This document shows positions 37,069 through 48,797 of a stretch of 64,000 bases of DNA, piece by piece. The notes under the pieces are model-generated. The model had not been told where the DNA came from and made no database searches. It was given only the letters and a program-made list of their open reading frames with translations. The position numbers and the translations under genes are program-made. How positions within the stretch are numbered: the first letter of the stretch is position 1; each line of letters starts with the position of its first letter. This DNA is from Hypomesus transpacificus (lineage: Eukaryota; Chordata; Actinopteri; Osmeriformes; Osmeridae), in NCBI RefSeq assembly GCF_021917145.1, contig NC_061066.1, forward strand, positions 2,302,333-2,366,332, in the 5' to 3' direction.

Positions 37069-37837
37069 ACTTCTAATCAGAGAACAATTCAGTTGTCTGG
37101 AACTTGAACAGTAAACATTGAGGATCTTATCTCACATCTCATCGTTCCACTTCTTCCGTGTCACTGTGAGGAAAGTTTAGCTACAGACTGAACTGTAATG
37201 GCTTTGGAGGAAGTAGAATATGCAAAAGAATATGTTAGGCAAGTGTGTTAAAAAGGGTGGTGTTTGAGCAAGAGAGAAGTGAGGGGTGTGCATGCTTAAG
37301 AATGGATGGTGACTAATGGTGATCTATGAAAAAATTGAATTGAATACGTTTATTTTAATAAACAAAATACATTCCGTAGATTACTCGACCCAATGGAAAG
37401 AGATCCAAGATTCAACCCAAGTCTCTAATAAATCCCCCAAAATTATACTAGTCATTTTATTACACACAATCATAAACCTTTCACTTTCAGTTTATTTATA
37501 CAGTGAATACATTCTGTAGCAAATCTTTTAAGTCTCTAAATTAACAAATAGAGTCTCAGAAATCAACAGTTGTGTTACATCAGTATTTGCATGTAATAAA
37601 CATATACCTTCCACCATAATTCACATAAAAATAAAATAGAATTACAGTGGATTAGTTCGCTGTGTATATTTCTTAGCCTTTGTGTATGAATGAACTTAAT
37701 GGGTGACTGTGTATGTATGAAGTTAAGGAACTACTTTGCGAGACAAAAACCTGATATGTCATGATTGTCAATACAAATTAATTAGTGCTGAAACCCTTCT
37801 CATTGGTTTTGTGCAATACAACATGGAAGCACCACAG
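37069..37837. other. Interval between cmah 3' end and glipr1-like start
   Basis: AT-rich DNA without a recognisable gene. Both flanking genes are on the minus strand. On that strand, AATAAA occurs at about 37496-37491 and 37354-37349, likely cmah polyadenylation signals. Confidence 0.5.
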
Positions 37838-40800
37838 CTATGACAATGCACACCCGTATGTGTAGCCATTGTGTTTTCCCCCCTGTGTGACCATGTTGGG
37901 TTTTGGTTCAGAAAGCTTCTGCAGGAGGAACTGGTCCCAATCAGGTCCAGTTGTGGGCAACCCTGTCTGGAAGTGGTTCCAGAACCTGGAAAGAGAGTTG
38001 ACTAAATGTAAATGTAAGAAGAAATGTTTTAAAGTTGTAAGGAGAGATGATGGCAGGCGTGAAATATGGAGTACTGTGTCTGTGAACAGGCGTGGGACGG
38101 GGGGGTTACCTGTGGTGGTAGACGTCTGGGTCTCTGCTGATGCGATTCTGGAAACCGATGTACAGGTGGTCCCATAGCAGACCGTTCAGAACCACATGTC
38201 TCATGACTCCAATCCTGCTCTTTATCTACACAGGAGGAAATATACAGATATACAATATATATTTTCTACATTTGGTAAATGACTATGTTATACTATACTA
38301 TTTACACAGATATAATGTACTCTGTGTGTATATTACATTGGACGTGCATTCAATTTCCACAAACTAGCTCTTTGTACACTTGAAGAGTAGCGTTAGACTT
38401 GTCTTGGTCAACAGATCCTGTTTCATCTGTTTGCACTAGCTACATCTTACCAGCCATTATTGGCTTATCAGCCATCCTACCTCTATGTATGCATGTTCTC
38501 TTGTGGGCCTCTCTGTGGGAAAAGTCAAATTCAGGAAGTCCACAAGATATTCATAGCCAACGGGCTTGAAGTCATCATCTGTCTCAATGACCTGTAGCGC
38601 AGATGGCGTTAGGCAGTAGTTAGAGCAGAAACATTTGACACATATTGAAAAATATGTATGCGGATGTATTTACCCGCACAACTAGCTCGTAGTTTTTAAA
38701 GCCAGCCCAGGTGTAATAAACCGGTATCCAGCTGTCATCTCGAAACATCTCGGCAGTGATGGAGCTGTTGATTTGGCTCACGTACATATCAAAATCCCAG
38801 CTGTCCTTATAGATCTTTGTACCAGCCGGAGGTTCGGTGATGGCCTTCCTATAAAGTAGCAGAGGAGATATTGAACATGTGATATATTTAATGATCACAT
38901 CATGCAATCATCATGTAGGGAATCATCTGGCTCAATGGGACATTTCAACAAACACACGTACACGTACAGTCATATTGATTTGCATATGCACACACACACA
39001 CACAAATGCTACACACCTGTTCATTGGGTCTCTCAAAGCCAAGCCCAGATCCAGCACAGCGCCTGGCTTTGGAGTCCAGGTTATGATCCCTGGGTCAGTC
39101 TTCCTGATCAGGGCATTGAGCTCCTCTGCTGTGTTTTTCCTGTTCATGTCCTTGATGTTCCTGTGAGAACACACAACAGCACTTCAGAGGACGTTCTGCT
39201 GGATTCTCAAGGGGAGAAGCATTTCAGCACTTGACTGCAGGTCAAGCAGTCGTAGGTTCTAAATCGCCAAACCCATGGGTCACGTTGATAAAGGGATCTG
39301 ATATGGTAATTATGATTCTATTCGTTATCATTATAGGGCATTATTATTATCATTACCTGTCTGAGGGATGGGCTTCTACAAAGTAGCCTGCAAATGGACA
39401 GTAGATTCTGGGTTGCAGAGTTTTTACCAACTGGGCCTTGTAGTTCAGAAGTTTCCTTCTGTCAGTCTTGATAAAGTCTGCCTTCCACTCGTCTGAAAGG
39501 GAAAACAAGGATAACAAAATAACTACTAACATACACATGGCACATAAACAAGCTAGGTTATTTTCACAGTTTTCCTGGTTTCCTCATTCAAATTAACTTT
39601 AGATGTGCTCAATGGTCTGTTATGTACACTCTCCTCAATGCCCAATAAACATGGCCGTTGAAGAGGATGGTGATTGACTATGTTTGATATGTCGAACCTG
39701 TCAGGTGTGTTCGAACTGGATGCAAACATCAACACAACAACCCACTTCCATGGCAGATCATAGGTGGAGTCCATGGCTCCGACCTCACCTGTGTACCTGC
39801 CCCCTTCAAAGGTCATAGGGAACCCGGATGCCCCACCGGCGAAGTCGCTCATCATCAGGTCCACGTTGCGGGGCAGTCGCCCCCCGTTTGGGTTGGTGCA
39901 GTCCACCGTATTCAAAATCCTGTGACCTGGATGGAGAGAGCATGAGCAGCATCTGTGGTATAGCGCTGAACTGCAGATTGAGAGGTTGCAGGTTCAAAAC
40001 CCCCTCTGTACCCAGTGAACCACCTGACAGTCCCCCCACACACACACATACTCCATGTGCAAACCAGACACTTTTAAAACTCACCATGCAACACCATGGG
40101 CCTGTGAAGCATCACATTTCAATACACTGTATGTCTCCATTTCACTGCTTATGGTGAAATTACAAAAGAAAGTGCAATTGAACATTGCAAATTGCAATTG
40201 AAATGGAATATTATGAGGTGCGTACGGCGTCAAGATGCCACACTAACCCAGTGTCCCATATACCTCAACCTTTAATGAATTGACCCTTTGTCCCATGATT
40301 TACTTCCTGATTTTGCATGATAGCATAGGAGATAATGCCTTTTTATTGACTTTGATGGCTCATGATACCTTATCACTGAGCGTAGTTATAAAAGGTGATG
40401 GCGGCTTGGATTGTTGTAACCCTGATGTTGAACTGTGATGGATGAGTCTGAGGTCATTCTACCCCCCTCAAGAGTTTGCTAATGCCCTCATCAGCTCTGT
40501 TCCTGCTGCCTCCAATAGCAGTGCCTCGAGGGCTGTGACACAGGTGGCAGACTGCGCTCATGAACAACTACAGCACACCCCACGCCATTTTCTGTACACT
40601 ATGGCATGATGGCACCATTGTGTGTGTGCATGTGTATTGTGTGTGTGCATGTGTATGGGTGACTCTGTATGCATGTATGTATGTATGTATGTATGTATGT
40701 ATGTATGTATGTATGTATGTATGTATGTATGTATGTATGTATGTATAACTTATCAGTCATCTGACAGTATGTATGTGTATTTTAATAGCAAATCATGTCA

Positions 40801-43114
40801 GCGTCCAAGAAGACCAATTTATATCCGGGGCAGTAATATATGTATCTTTTCTTGTCTAGGATGTATGGTTGTATTTATGGTTTGCATAAGCATCATCAAG
40901 ACAAACAATACTAGTATACCTTTGTACTCCACTAAGATACAGGTGTCAATTTCGGGATGGACGCCATCTGTCAGAATCATAAACCTCAACTGCTCGTCAA
41001 TCTGACAAAGAAGAAATGAAGAACAAAGAGGATGATATCACGAGAAACATCTTTGGAAAAGCCTTCATATAATAGAGAAATTTGCACGAGCTTACATTTA
41101 GCCAAACGCCAAATTGGACCACGTTGATATTTGTCAGTTTGAGTGTGCTGTTTTTCAGGTACCTTGAATGAAGAGAGTATTATACAGAGTAAAACAGCAT
41201 ACTTAATGTTAGCACCATTTTAATGTGCCATGATGGCTTGTAAAACTAAGGATGAGTTTATGATCATGGTAAAAAGCAACAACTTTCCCTCTGCCATGTC
41301 ATAACTGAATACTGACAAACCAATCACCCACCAGAACACTGGCCTTGAGGTGTTACCGACATAGATAGGGAGATCTGGTCTTCTCTCAGACAATGTTTTC
41401 AAGGTGGGGTAGCTAACAAAAAGAAAGAAAAGATCAACAAGAATATCCACAGAGGAGCTTCGAATGAAATGCACATTCAAATACACATTCAAATACACAT
41501 TCAAATACACATTCAAATACTTGGTTCTGAGCGTACTACACCCCACCTGTGTTTACCTGAGGTGGTCAGAGTGCATGTGGCTGATATAGATGAGGTCAGC
41601 GCTGCACAATCTGTCCATGGAGTCAGCAGGAGGCTGATGGAATAACCACCAGCCCCTCGCAAAGGCTGGGCCTGTCAGCCAGGGGTCGAACAACATCCTT
41701 CGCCCCCCCAGGCAGAGCTCCATGCAGGCATGGGTGAAGTAGGTCACCTGTGGTGGAAGGGGTGAGGGCATGAGGGTGGAAGGGGGTGAGGGGATGAGGG
41801 TGGGGGGTTGAAACCATCCTTTGAATATTGCATGCACATTGAGGAAGCAAGATTAGATTAGATTAGATTCAACTTTATTGTCATTACACAAGTACAGATA
41901 CAAGGCAACGAAATGTAGTTTAGGTCTAACCAGAAGTGCAATAACAGTAAGTGCAGGATATTATAGTGTAGTGCAATAAAGTATGGACACAAGCTATCCT
42001 AAAAAAGTGTAAAAGTGCAGTGGAAAGTGCAAACAAAGGCAAGTGTGTGGGCAGTTCAATAGCCCTCTCCGCACAGTCACTTCTCCCTCTTGTAGTTCCA
42101 GAGTATCTCGAGGATCTGACAGCCAGGGCTCCGGTGGGAACAGCTCCACCAACTGAAGATCCCCCTCAGCTAGTATCTCGATACCTGCAGGTCAGAGAAC
42201 ACATCTGCGTTCTCTGTGCTCCTCTCCTTTTTCTTTGAACAAATGAAAGACAATCATGTTCTACCAGAGAGGACTGATCCCACTATCAAGAGATTTGGGT
42301 TTGGTTTTAACCTCTGTTGTGTATTCTCATTAAACTCTGCTGTAGTGGGAGATTAACACACACATACTTGTTGGATCAATCCATTTTTAGACATACATAC
42401 CTGGTGTTTGAGTACTTACTAAGTTCCTCCTGTGTGAAGCTGTCTGGGGGGTTAACATACTGCATTGTTGAGGTGTTCAGCTTCCAGTGATGTTTTGTAC
42501 AACGCACTGTTCTGTAAGATCAAAACCACCTGTTAGGTTGTCCACTGATCAATTGACAACTATAGGGATTAAAAATACTGATTATTATTTTGTTTATTAT
42601 GCTGTTTTGAATGTTCTGAGTATAATAAACATTTTGATCTATACCCTGCTATATTAGCTCATTCGAACATGACCCTTGGTCAATCCAGGAGAAAAATAAA
42701 TGAATGATGTTGTTGGTAGCATTGATAAACTGTCATTGTGCTGTTTGCTAAAGCTTGCTTATGCTCTGACACTAGATGATTGTAGGTCAGAAGTCACAAT
42801 GTTACCAAAGTGTATACCGGTAATGCCATGCAATTTTGAATGATGAAAATAGCAGCAACGCGTACAATAAAACACTTCTTCATATGCTAAGATACTCTTC
42901 CAGCTTACCTGCCATCTAAGTCTTCTATGTCCTTTATGAAAGAGCCTCCTTGATGTTTGCACTGGTTCTTGCAAGCCTTAAGACCATATTTATCCTTGTA
43001 TATGATATATTTCTTACCAGTCTTTGGGTTGTTTTTGAAGTTAATGCCATATTCTAGGTTCCTCACCCCTTCAGAGTTGAGATAAAGAACAACTTCTGAG
43101 TATTGAGCTGACAT
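37838..43114 (-). CDS. cmah: CMP-N-acetylneuraminic acid hydroxylase (CMAH), apparently intact
   Basis: Fourteen exons in unbroken phase, 5' to 3': 43114-42909, 42511-42420, 42184-42081, 41747-41557, 41412-41332, 41162-41096, 41001-40920, 39926-39789, 39492-39357, 39160-39017, 38848-38674, 38591-38481, 38225-38110, 37985-37838; 596 aa. CMAH is a cytosolic iron-sulfur oxygenase that turns CMP-Neu5Ac into CMP-Neu5Gc using cytochrome b5 electrons. The Rieske ligands are visible: C52-K-H54 (CKNQCKHQGG) and C73-TK-H76 (CTKHHW). A metallo-hydrolase-like fold follows, with HMHSDH at 191-196, DPWLTGPAFARGWW, NTVDCTNPNGG, DFAGGASGFPMTF and IYCPFAGYFVEAHPSD. No stop, frameshift or lost ligand is seen, so the gene is predicted functional, unlike the human copy, which lost an N-terminal exon. 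Intron 8 carries a GTAT microsatellite and intron 4 a 12-bp repeat. Confidence 0.95.
39960..40030 (+). repeat. tRNA-like SINE head fragment
   Basis: TATAGCGCTGAACTGCAGATT followed by GGTTGCAGGTTCAAAACCCC resembles box A/box B of a tRNA-derived retroposon; the tail is missing. In cmah intron 7. Confidence 0.5.
40670..40746. repeat. (GTAT)n microsatellite
   Basis: About 18 uninterrupted ATGT units in cmah intron 7/8 sequence, preceded by degenerate TG-rich DNA. Confidence 0.95.
41473..41520. repeat. Four-copy 12-bp tandem repeat in cmah intron 4
   Basis: Four perfect units of ACATTCAAATAC, lying about 35 bases from the exon 4 donor. Confidence 0.95.
41850..42035. repeat. Interspersed fish repeat in cmah intron 3
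   Basis: Begins with ATTAGATTAGATTAGATTC, then CAACTTTATTGTCATTACAC and repeated AAGTGCAATAA-type motifs (AAGTGCAATAACAG, GTGTAGTGCAATAAAG, AAGTGCAGTGGAAAGTGCAA). This sequence type is a familiar dispersed retroposon tail in fish; class not determined. Confidence 0.6.
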
Positions 43115-43250
43115 TTGGGCAGGAAGTTGTGCTGTAATGAATCAACAATGTGGCAATGTGGTGAATAAAGTGTCAAGTACTGAAAGCCGCTTGGCAGAGA
43201 TGCTTTGTGATTCAATGAGGACTGAAAATGGTAATTGACAATGTCTCATA

Positions 43251-43678
43251 CAGTGGCGGATCTAAGAGGTGGCAAGGGGTGGCAGCTGCATACATTGTGA
43301 AAAAACAGTCCCAAAGGGAAGAACCATAAGAGCATGTAGTGAAACAAGTTACAATTAAACAACATGAACCTCAATCTTCCCATGGAAAAATATTATTTGT
43401 ACATAACAGAACATTTCAATAAATAATATTAATGTTACTGTTTAATTTAAACTACAAATATTTGTAAAGCTCTCTCTTGGAAGTCGCTTTGGATAAAAGC
43501 GTCTGCTAAATGAATAAATGTAAATGTAATGTAAATGTAAATATTTAGCCTAATCATTTACCATAGGGAGCACTGTACCCCCCTACTTTGGGTTTGATTC
43601 GCCTCCAGGAGGCCACCCAACATCTTCCTTCTGCCACCCCATTGCCACCCCAAATGAAAATCTCCAGATCCGCCTCTG
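43251..43678. mobile_element. Non-autonomous hAT-like element upstream of cmah
   Basis: This 428-bp element has ends CAGTGGCGGATCT and (reverse complement) CAGAGGCGGATCT. Flanks are GTCTCATA (43243-43250) and GTCTCAAA (43679-43686), an 8-bp target duplication with one change. Subterminal GGTGGCAAGGGGTGGCA pairs roughly with the right arm's TGCCACCCC repeats. It holds a SINE-tail copy at about 43463-43541 (GTCGCTTTGGATAAAAGCG). It starts 137 bases upstream of the cmah start codon. The duplicate at 48281-48797 lacks it. Confidence 0.92.
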
Positions 43679-44355
43679 GTCTCAAACATCATGATAATGG
43701 CACTGTTATTTCTATAATTGTCACTGCATCATTATTTTCCCCTCTCCTCGTCATCTGAATTTGAACAGTGCACTTTGCCTCTTTCTGTGAGGTAAAAAAG
43801 TTCCATCTAGATTAGATACAACAATGTCAAAATTATTTGTCTGTAAACATCAGTTCTGTAAACTTTTGTATCCTATTCTCCGTTTATCTTCTTGAGAGTG
43901 TGCATACTTAACCCTGTAAGACCCAAATATAGAAACAATGTCCAAAAAAAATGTAAGTGAACTTCAATGTTGATATACAGAAGCGTTGTTAGTCATAAAA
44001 CTCTACTGGGGCACCGGCCCCTAATTCATATCCCTTTTTTCTTTCAAGCTTGCTGCGCACAATGCACTAATAGGCTATAGAAACTCCCCTTGCTTAACCC
44101 ACTATACAACAGTTCAGGGATGCAACTTTGATATCAGCTTTGGCAAGGACATCAATAGCTAATGCAAGCATGCAAAACAATTTTGCATTCATCTGAGTGC
44201 AAATACTGTTTTTTTTTAGCTTCATGTAATAATGTTTTTATATTTTAGTCAAAATAAGATGATCAGTAGGCCTCTCATTTAGAAATGATCTTTGAGGTGT
44301 GCATTTTTCTTAGCTGACCTCAATTCTGACTTGTGTGGACGAGTCCGACACCTGA

Positions 44356-44491
44356 GGGATTTTTCCAGAAAGCAGTTAATGTCACACACCCGGTTAAGTT
44401 AATTCCCCAGCTGACACCCAGCATTGTAGCAACATTGCTGGTGGGTTAATTTACCAGGTTATGTTGCATAACCTGCTTTCTGGAATACCCC
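44356..44491 (-). mobile_element. MITE nested in the hAT-like element
   Basis: Left end GGGATTTTTCCAGAAAGCAG; right end, reverse-complemented, GGGGTATTCCAGAAAGCAGG. The internal region matches the krr1 intron 6 copy in inverted orientation (AGCATTGTAGCAACATTGC). Confidence 0.8.
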
Positions 44492-44673
44492 GCTGTTCTT
44501 CTGTGTCTGTACAGTGGCTATTTGGCAAGTTCAGAAGAGCGCGCTGACATGGAATTCTGAATGTACAATTAATGCGCTGACTAATGAAGTAAATTGTTAA
44601 ATCTCAAACTTGAGATTTTACTGGGGCACAGCAGATTTATACTGGGGCACGTGCCCCGGTAAAAAGGGTCTAA

Positions 44674-44864
44674 CAAGTCAGGTGGCTGAGCGGTTAGGGA
44701 ATCGGGCTTGTAATCTGAAGGTCGATTCCCGGCAGAGCCAAATGACGTTGTGTCCTTGGGCAAGGCACTTCATCCTACTTGCCTCGGGGGAATGTCCCTG
44801 TACTTACTGTAAGTCGCTCTGGATAAGAGCGTCTGCCAAATGACTAAATGTAAATGTAAATGTA
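44674..44864 (+). mobile_element. tRNA-derived SINE, copy 2
   Basis: The head has pol III promoter-like boxes (TGGCTGAGCGG as box A, GGTCGATTCC as box B). It is followed by CAAATGACGTTGTGTCCTTG, GGCAAGGCACTTCA and the tail GTCGCTCTGGATAAGAGCG, ending in TAAATG repeats. It matches the copy at 18212-18399 over its whole length. Confidence 0.88.
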
Positions 44865-45755
44865 ACGACGCCCCTGTTGATATATCCAGTCAAATGAAAC
44901 ATAGGGATACGCTTCCAGGAAGGTTTGCTGGTGGAAACCACTTTATGGCCAGATCTATATACATATTTAGTATCCATTGGCATTGCAAGGCAAGACAATA
45001 AGACCCAATGGCTATGTAAATGAGTTCAAAACTAATTTGTGCTTACAGTATTTTTTATTAATTATGTTTGCATGTTGTATGAACAGATTATAACTGGCCT
45101 AACTTGATGACTTTAATGACTGATGTTAAAGTAAAATCTGTGTCAGTCAATTGTTGGAAAAATTGAAGATGTAACTGTTATCCTGTAATAAGAATGATTC
45201 TGTGTTCAGCATTCCTTGCCAGCAGAGAACCCTCTCCCCACATGATCTATAGATGACACGAGGCTTACACAGACAAACTGACCTAGGTTGACCATTAGTA
45301 TGCTAGAAGTGCAATAAATGTGTTAACCTTATCTGTGCTGAGTGAATCATATGGTCAAGCCTAGGGTCAGAGAACTCTGTAAGTTTCCACGTGCACGCGC
45401 ACTCTGTTTCTGGGATCGATCATATTGACAGCTGATATGCAGGGGAGGAGACTTCTCACCAATATATAGTCTTACTTGAAGACTTGTGAACCAGACAAAC
45501 TTTGTAGCACAATGGCGTGTGATGTTTTTGTCTCCTTGTGGGCCGGCCACAAGCAATAAAGCTTTCTTAAACTTGTTCACCGACTGACTGTGCAATGCTT
45601 GATAGATTAATATTTCTGACACAATACACAGTCTTCTGTATAAAATTGTGATCGACAAATACCATTTTGGATTCATAAAGTTTCTGAGGTACTTTTAGCT
45701 GGTTTAATTGTGTGTATTGAGAGGGACAAGTCATTAATTAATTTTCAAGTCAACC

Positions 45756-45825
45756 CAGGGGCATCATTTATACTGCACGTGCCCCAGTATAAATCTGCTG
45801 TGCCCCAGTAAAAATATAAAGGGCA
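45756..45825 (+). mobile_element. hAT-family terminal fragment
   Basis: It starts CAGGGGCATCATTTATACTG and contains CCCCAGTATAAATCTGCTGTG, which is the reverse complement of the right arm of the 43978-44876 element near 44622-44660. The other terminus was not found. Confidence 0.7.
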
Positions 45826-46299
45826 AAATAACTGCCCTTAATAGCCATTTGAACCAATAATGTCACTGTGTAATTAGTATTGCCAAGTCATCCCATGTAG
45901 CTCCTTATCCCTGACACAAGTTTTGCTTGACTCCTGCTCCCTTTCCTTGTCAATACTGTTTCATAACTACAATTGCACGTTTCTTGGCAATAAGATGGAT
46001 ACAAAATGATTACTGTAATACAAAAAAATTAAAATGCTGAAAATAGTTAAAGACCATTACCTTTTCTTCTCGACAAGGGACCCAGAGCATGTGATTATGG
46101 AAAGGTACAGGACGAGATTGAAAAAAGCAGGCTGCATGGGGAGGGAGGAAAGAGAGGGTTCCACTCAAGTGGTGAAACACACATAGCAGTGACCACTCCC
46201 ACAGGTATAGAAAGCTGTGAACAAGCCGCAAATAATTTGCGGGCTCTTACGCATAAAGTGTTGTAGGTCAGGATTCACCCACATTCGGGATTCTCTCTG

Positions 46300-46430
46300 A
46301 TACCATTGATTTACCCAAGCCTGTTCCTGGAGGGCTTCCTTCCTGGAGTTTTAGGGTCCAACCCCAGTTGCAACTGACCACTATAGGTGAATTGGGTGTG
46401 CTAAATTGGTGTTGGAACAAAACCCTGCAA
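46300..46430. repeat. Degenerate repeat related to the CAGGGG foldback family
   Basis: Contains AGCCTGTTCCTGGAGGGC and GAATTGGGTGTGCTAAATTG, motifs of the dispersed fish element seen better preserved at 31568-31776 and as fragments at 48963-49030 and 51030-51090. Boundaries unclear. Confidence 0.45.
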
Positions 46431-47147
46431 GAAGATACTTCTGAAAAACTGTACATGTCTTGTAATATCCTGATAATTGTACTTTGAATATCTTAGGCAA
46501 GCTCTATTAAAGGGTTAGAGTAATTATAGGCATACTATGGTTGTAATTTATACACACATACTTTCCCCGTTTCCCACAAGTGTTATGTGTATAGAGGAGG
46601 AGTTTTATATCTTATTTATTTTAGGAATAGATCATTGACTGAAGAAGGAAAAGGTTTCATGGTGGCAATTCACTCCCAAATGTTTGTTTTTTAACAAGCC
46701 AGGCAAACACAAGTGTATGCGTTAGATCGGGATGTTTTTAGTGGAATTATTTATAGTTCTGCGTTGTGTGTCTTGAAAAAAGAGTCGAGGATGATGTCGT
46801 GTGGAGAGGACTTTAATCGTTAACAGCATAAACAGGATCAATATGCTTCAAGTTAATTAGAAACAAGTACAAAAACAGGTACATTGGAATTCTTCAGTGA
46901 AGAGGAGCAGGACCTAATCATTCTGTAATTGTACTTCTAACAAAAAGCAAATAAACTAACTAAAACATCGTGTTCATTTTGTGTTTACCCAGTTGTCCAC
47001 AAATGAGCAAAAGTCAATAACCCTTATGTTACCTTTGGGTCATTGTGAACCTTTGGGTCATTGTGACCCATTGTCTTGTTGTGGCAACTTTACCTAAAAC
47101 AAGTAGCATTTTCTTTTAACCGTCTCGTCTCATAGCTCCCACAGAGT

Positions 47148-47560
47148 AAAGGTTAAAGATCCCATGACACGCTGTTTTGGATACTTTTATATAGGCCTTA
47201 GTGGTCCCCTAATACTATATCTGAAGTCTCTTTCCAAAAATTCAGCCTTGGTGCAGAATTACAGCCACTCTGAGCAGTTCCACAATGAGCTTTCCTCAGG
47301 ACGTGCCGTTTCTCTGTCTGTAGCTTTAAATGTTATGAGGAAGAAAGAGGCGGGGCTAACTGTCACGCTTCGGTCGTTTGCAAGCCATGATGTCTTGAGG
47401 AAAAACCAATGTCGCACTCGCATGGTCGTAGCAAAATGTGTCAATGGTGGGCCAAATTCTCTGTGCGGGCAAAGCAGAGGGGAGGGGGACGTAAGCCGCG
47501 ACATGCTTCCATACCCAAATGAATGTCCTGGTGCACGTAACTCTATTAGGCTATTGCATT
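47148..47560 (+). repeat. Interspersed repeat, class unknown
   Basis: Holds phrases familiar from dispersed fish repeats: GATCCCATGACACGCTG, ATATAGGCCTTAGTGGTCCC, CTGAAGTCTCTTTCC and GCAGAATTACAGCCACT. The chance open frame through it (from 47164) shows no known domain. Boundaries are approximate. Confidence 0.55.
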
Positions 47561-47958
47561 TTGTACTTCTGTCAATCAATTTCTTAATTCTTGTCAGTTA
47601 GCCTACTGCATCCAATCAGCGCTAAAGTGTAGTACCTACCCTTTCCGTTCAGAGTTAATGTAATGTGTTTTTGAGTTAATGTTATGTCGTTTTTCATTTG
47701 GGGGAGCACATTTTTGTATTGGGGGGAGGTGAACAAGTCATCCGATTTGAGGGGAGTTGACTCGTATTGGGGGGTAGTATTTTCATTTGGGGGAAGTACT
47801 CATATTAGGGGGTGTCATTTGCACTTCAGGGCCACCGTACGTAACCTTTCCTATGTATGCACCAGCCTGCCAAAGTAAATTCCTTGTTTGTGCAAACATT
47901 CATGGCGAAAAAATGCTTCACTTTATTTTTGTATTAGGTAAAGTTCCCAAAGAAGCAA

Positions 47959-48151
47959 AATAATAACTACTTACTAACCGGGAGTGAGGTCATGCCGGGA
48001 AATATCAAATTGAGGCTCGGTCGATACGGCAAAGCAAACAACCCATTAGCCAATCAGAACGCTCTTACTGTTGTTGCCATATAATAAGTTAATAATATGT
48101 TAATAATGTAATAAATATCAAACTTCGGCTTTGCCGTAAGTAGTTATTATT
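47959..48151. mobile_element. Foldback element with perfect 16-bp terminal repeats
   Basis: Left terminus AATAATAACTACTTAC at 47959-47974; exact reverse complement at 48136-48151. Inner sequences (AAATATCAAATTGAGGCTC and AAATATCAAACTTCGGCTT) are related to each other. No coding capacity; superfamily not assigned. Confidence 0.75.
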
Positions 48152-48280
48152 CTATCAATAATCATGTACTCTGTGGTGTTAAACATTGAATGGGGTCAAA
48201 TTAACCTGAAAGATAACTGGAGGGAGAACGTCTGAACAGTGCAATATGTGGTGCATTTATGTGGCCGCCAAATGTAACAT

Positions 48281-48797
48281 TAAGTATGCACACTCTCAAG
48301 AGGATAAACCTAGAATAGGATACAAAAGTTAACAGAACTGATGTTTATACAGACAAATAATCTTGACATTGTTGTATCTATTCTAGATGGTATTTTGACT
48401 GCAGAAAGAAGGCAAAGTGCATGTACGGTTTCAACTTCAAATGACGAGGAGCGGGGAACTTGGACAATAATGTTGAAGTGACAATTATAGAAATAACTGT
48501 GTCATTATCATGATGTATGAAACATTGTCAATTACTATATTCAGTCCTTGTTGAATCCCCCAGCATCTCTGCAAAGTGGCTTTCAGTACTTGACACCTTT
48601 TTCACCTTTAACATCACGTTGTTGTTTTATTATAACGCACCTTCCTTCCCAAATGTCAGCTAAATACGCAGAAATTGTCCTTTATCTCAACTCTGAGGTG
48701 GTGAGAAACCTAAAATATATGGCATTAATTTCAAGAACAACCCAAAGACTGGTAAGATATATATCATATACAAGGATAAATATGGTCTCAGGATAAC
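48281..48797 (+). pseudogene. Inverted, truncated duplicate of cmah exon 1 and upstream DNA
   Basis: About 0.5 kb matches the reverse complement of 42980-43910, once the hAT-like insertion at 43251-43678 is set aside. It covers cmah upstream DNA and the first 45 or so codons. The copy of the start codon is at 48653-48655 and reads SAKYAEIVLYLNSE against SAQYSEVVLYLNSE in cmah. A 2-base insertion near 48715 breaks the frame, and homology stops at TATGGTCT, before the Rieske cysteines. No other cmah exon is found beside it. It cannot encode an enzyme. Confidence 0.92.

Larger units (their letters stand above)
43978..44876. mobile_element. hAT-like element with nested MITE and SINE
   Basis: Ends are CAGAAGCGTTGTTAG and (reverse complement) CAGGGGCGTCGTTA. 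They are bounded by a perfect 8-bp duplication TTGATATA at 43970-43977 and 44877-44884. The inner ends carry the family's TACTGGGGCAC / GTGCCCC motifs. Two later insertions interrupt it: a MITE (44356-44491) and a tRNA-derived SINE (about 44674-44864). No transposase coding is visible, so it is non-autonomous. Confidence 0.88.

Noticed and set aside
44674..44864. tRNA gene
   Set aside because: The box A/B-like head is followed by a long shared body and tail repeated elsewhere in the window, so it is a SINE.
47164..47601. 145-codon frame
   Set aside because: Lies in a dispersed repeat with no recognisable domain; both strands are open over much of it.
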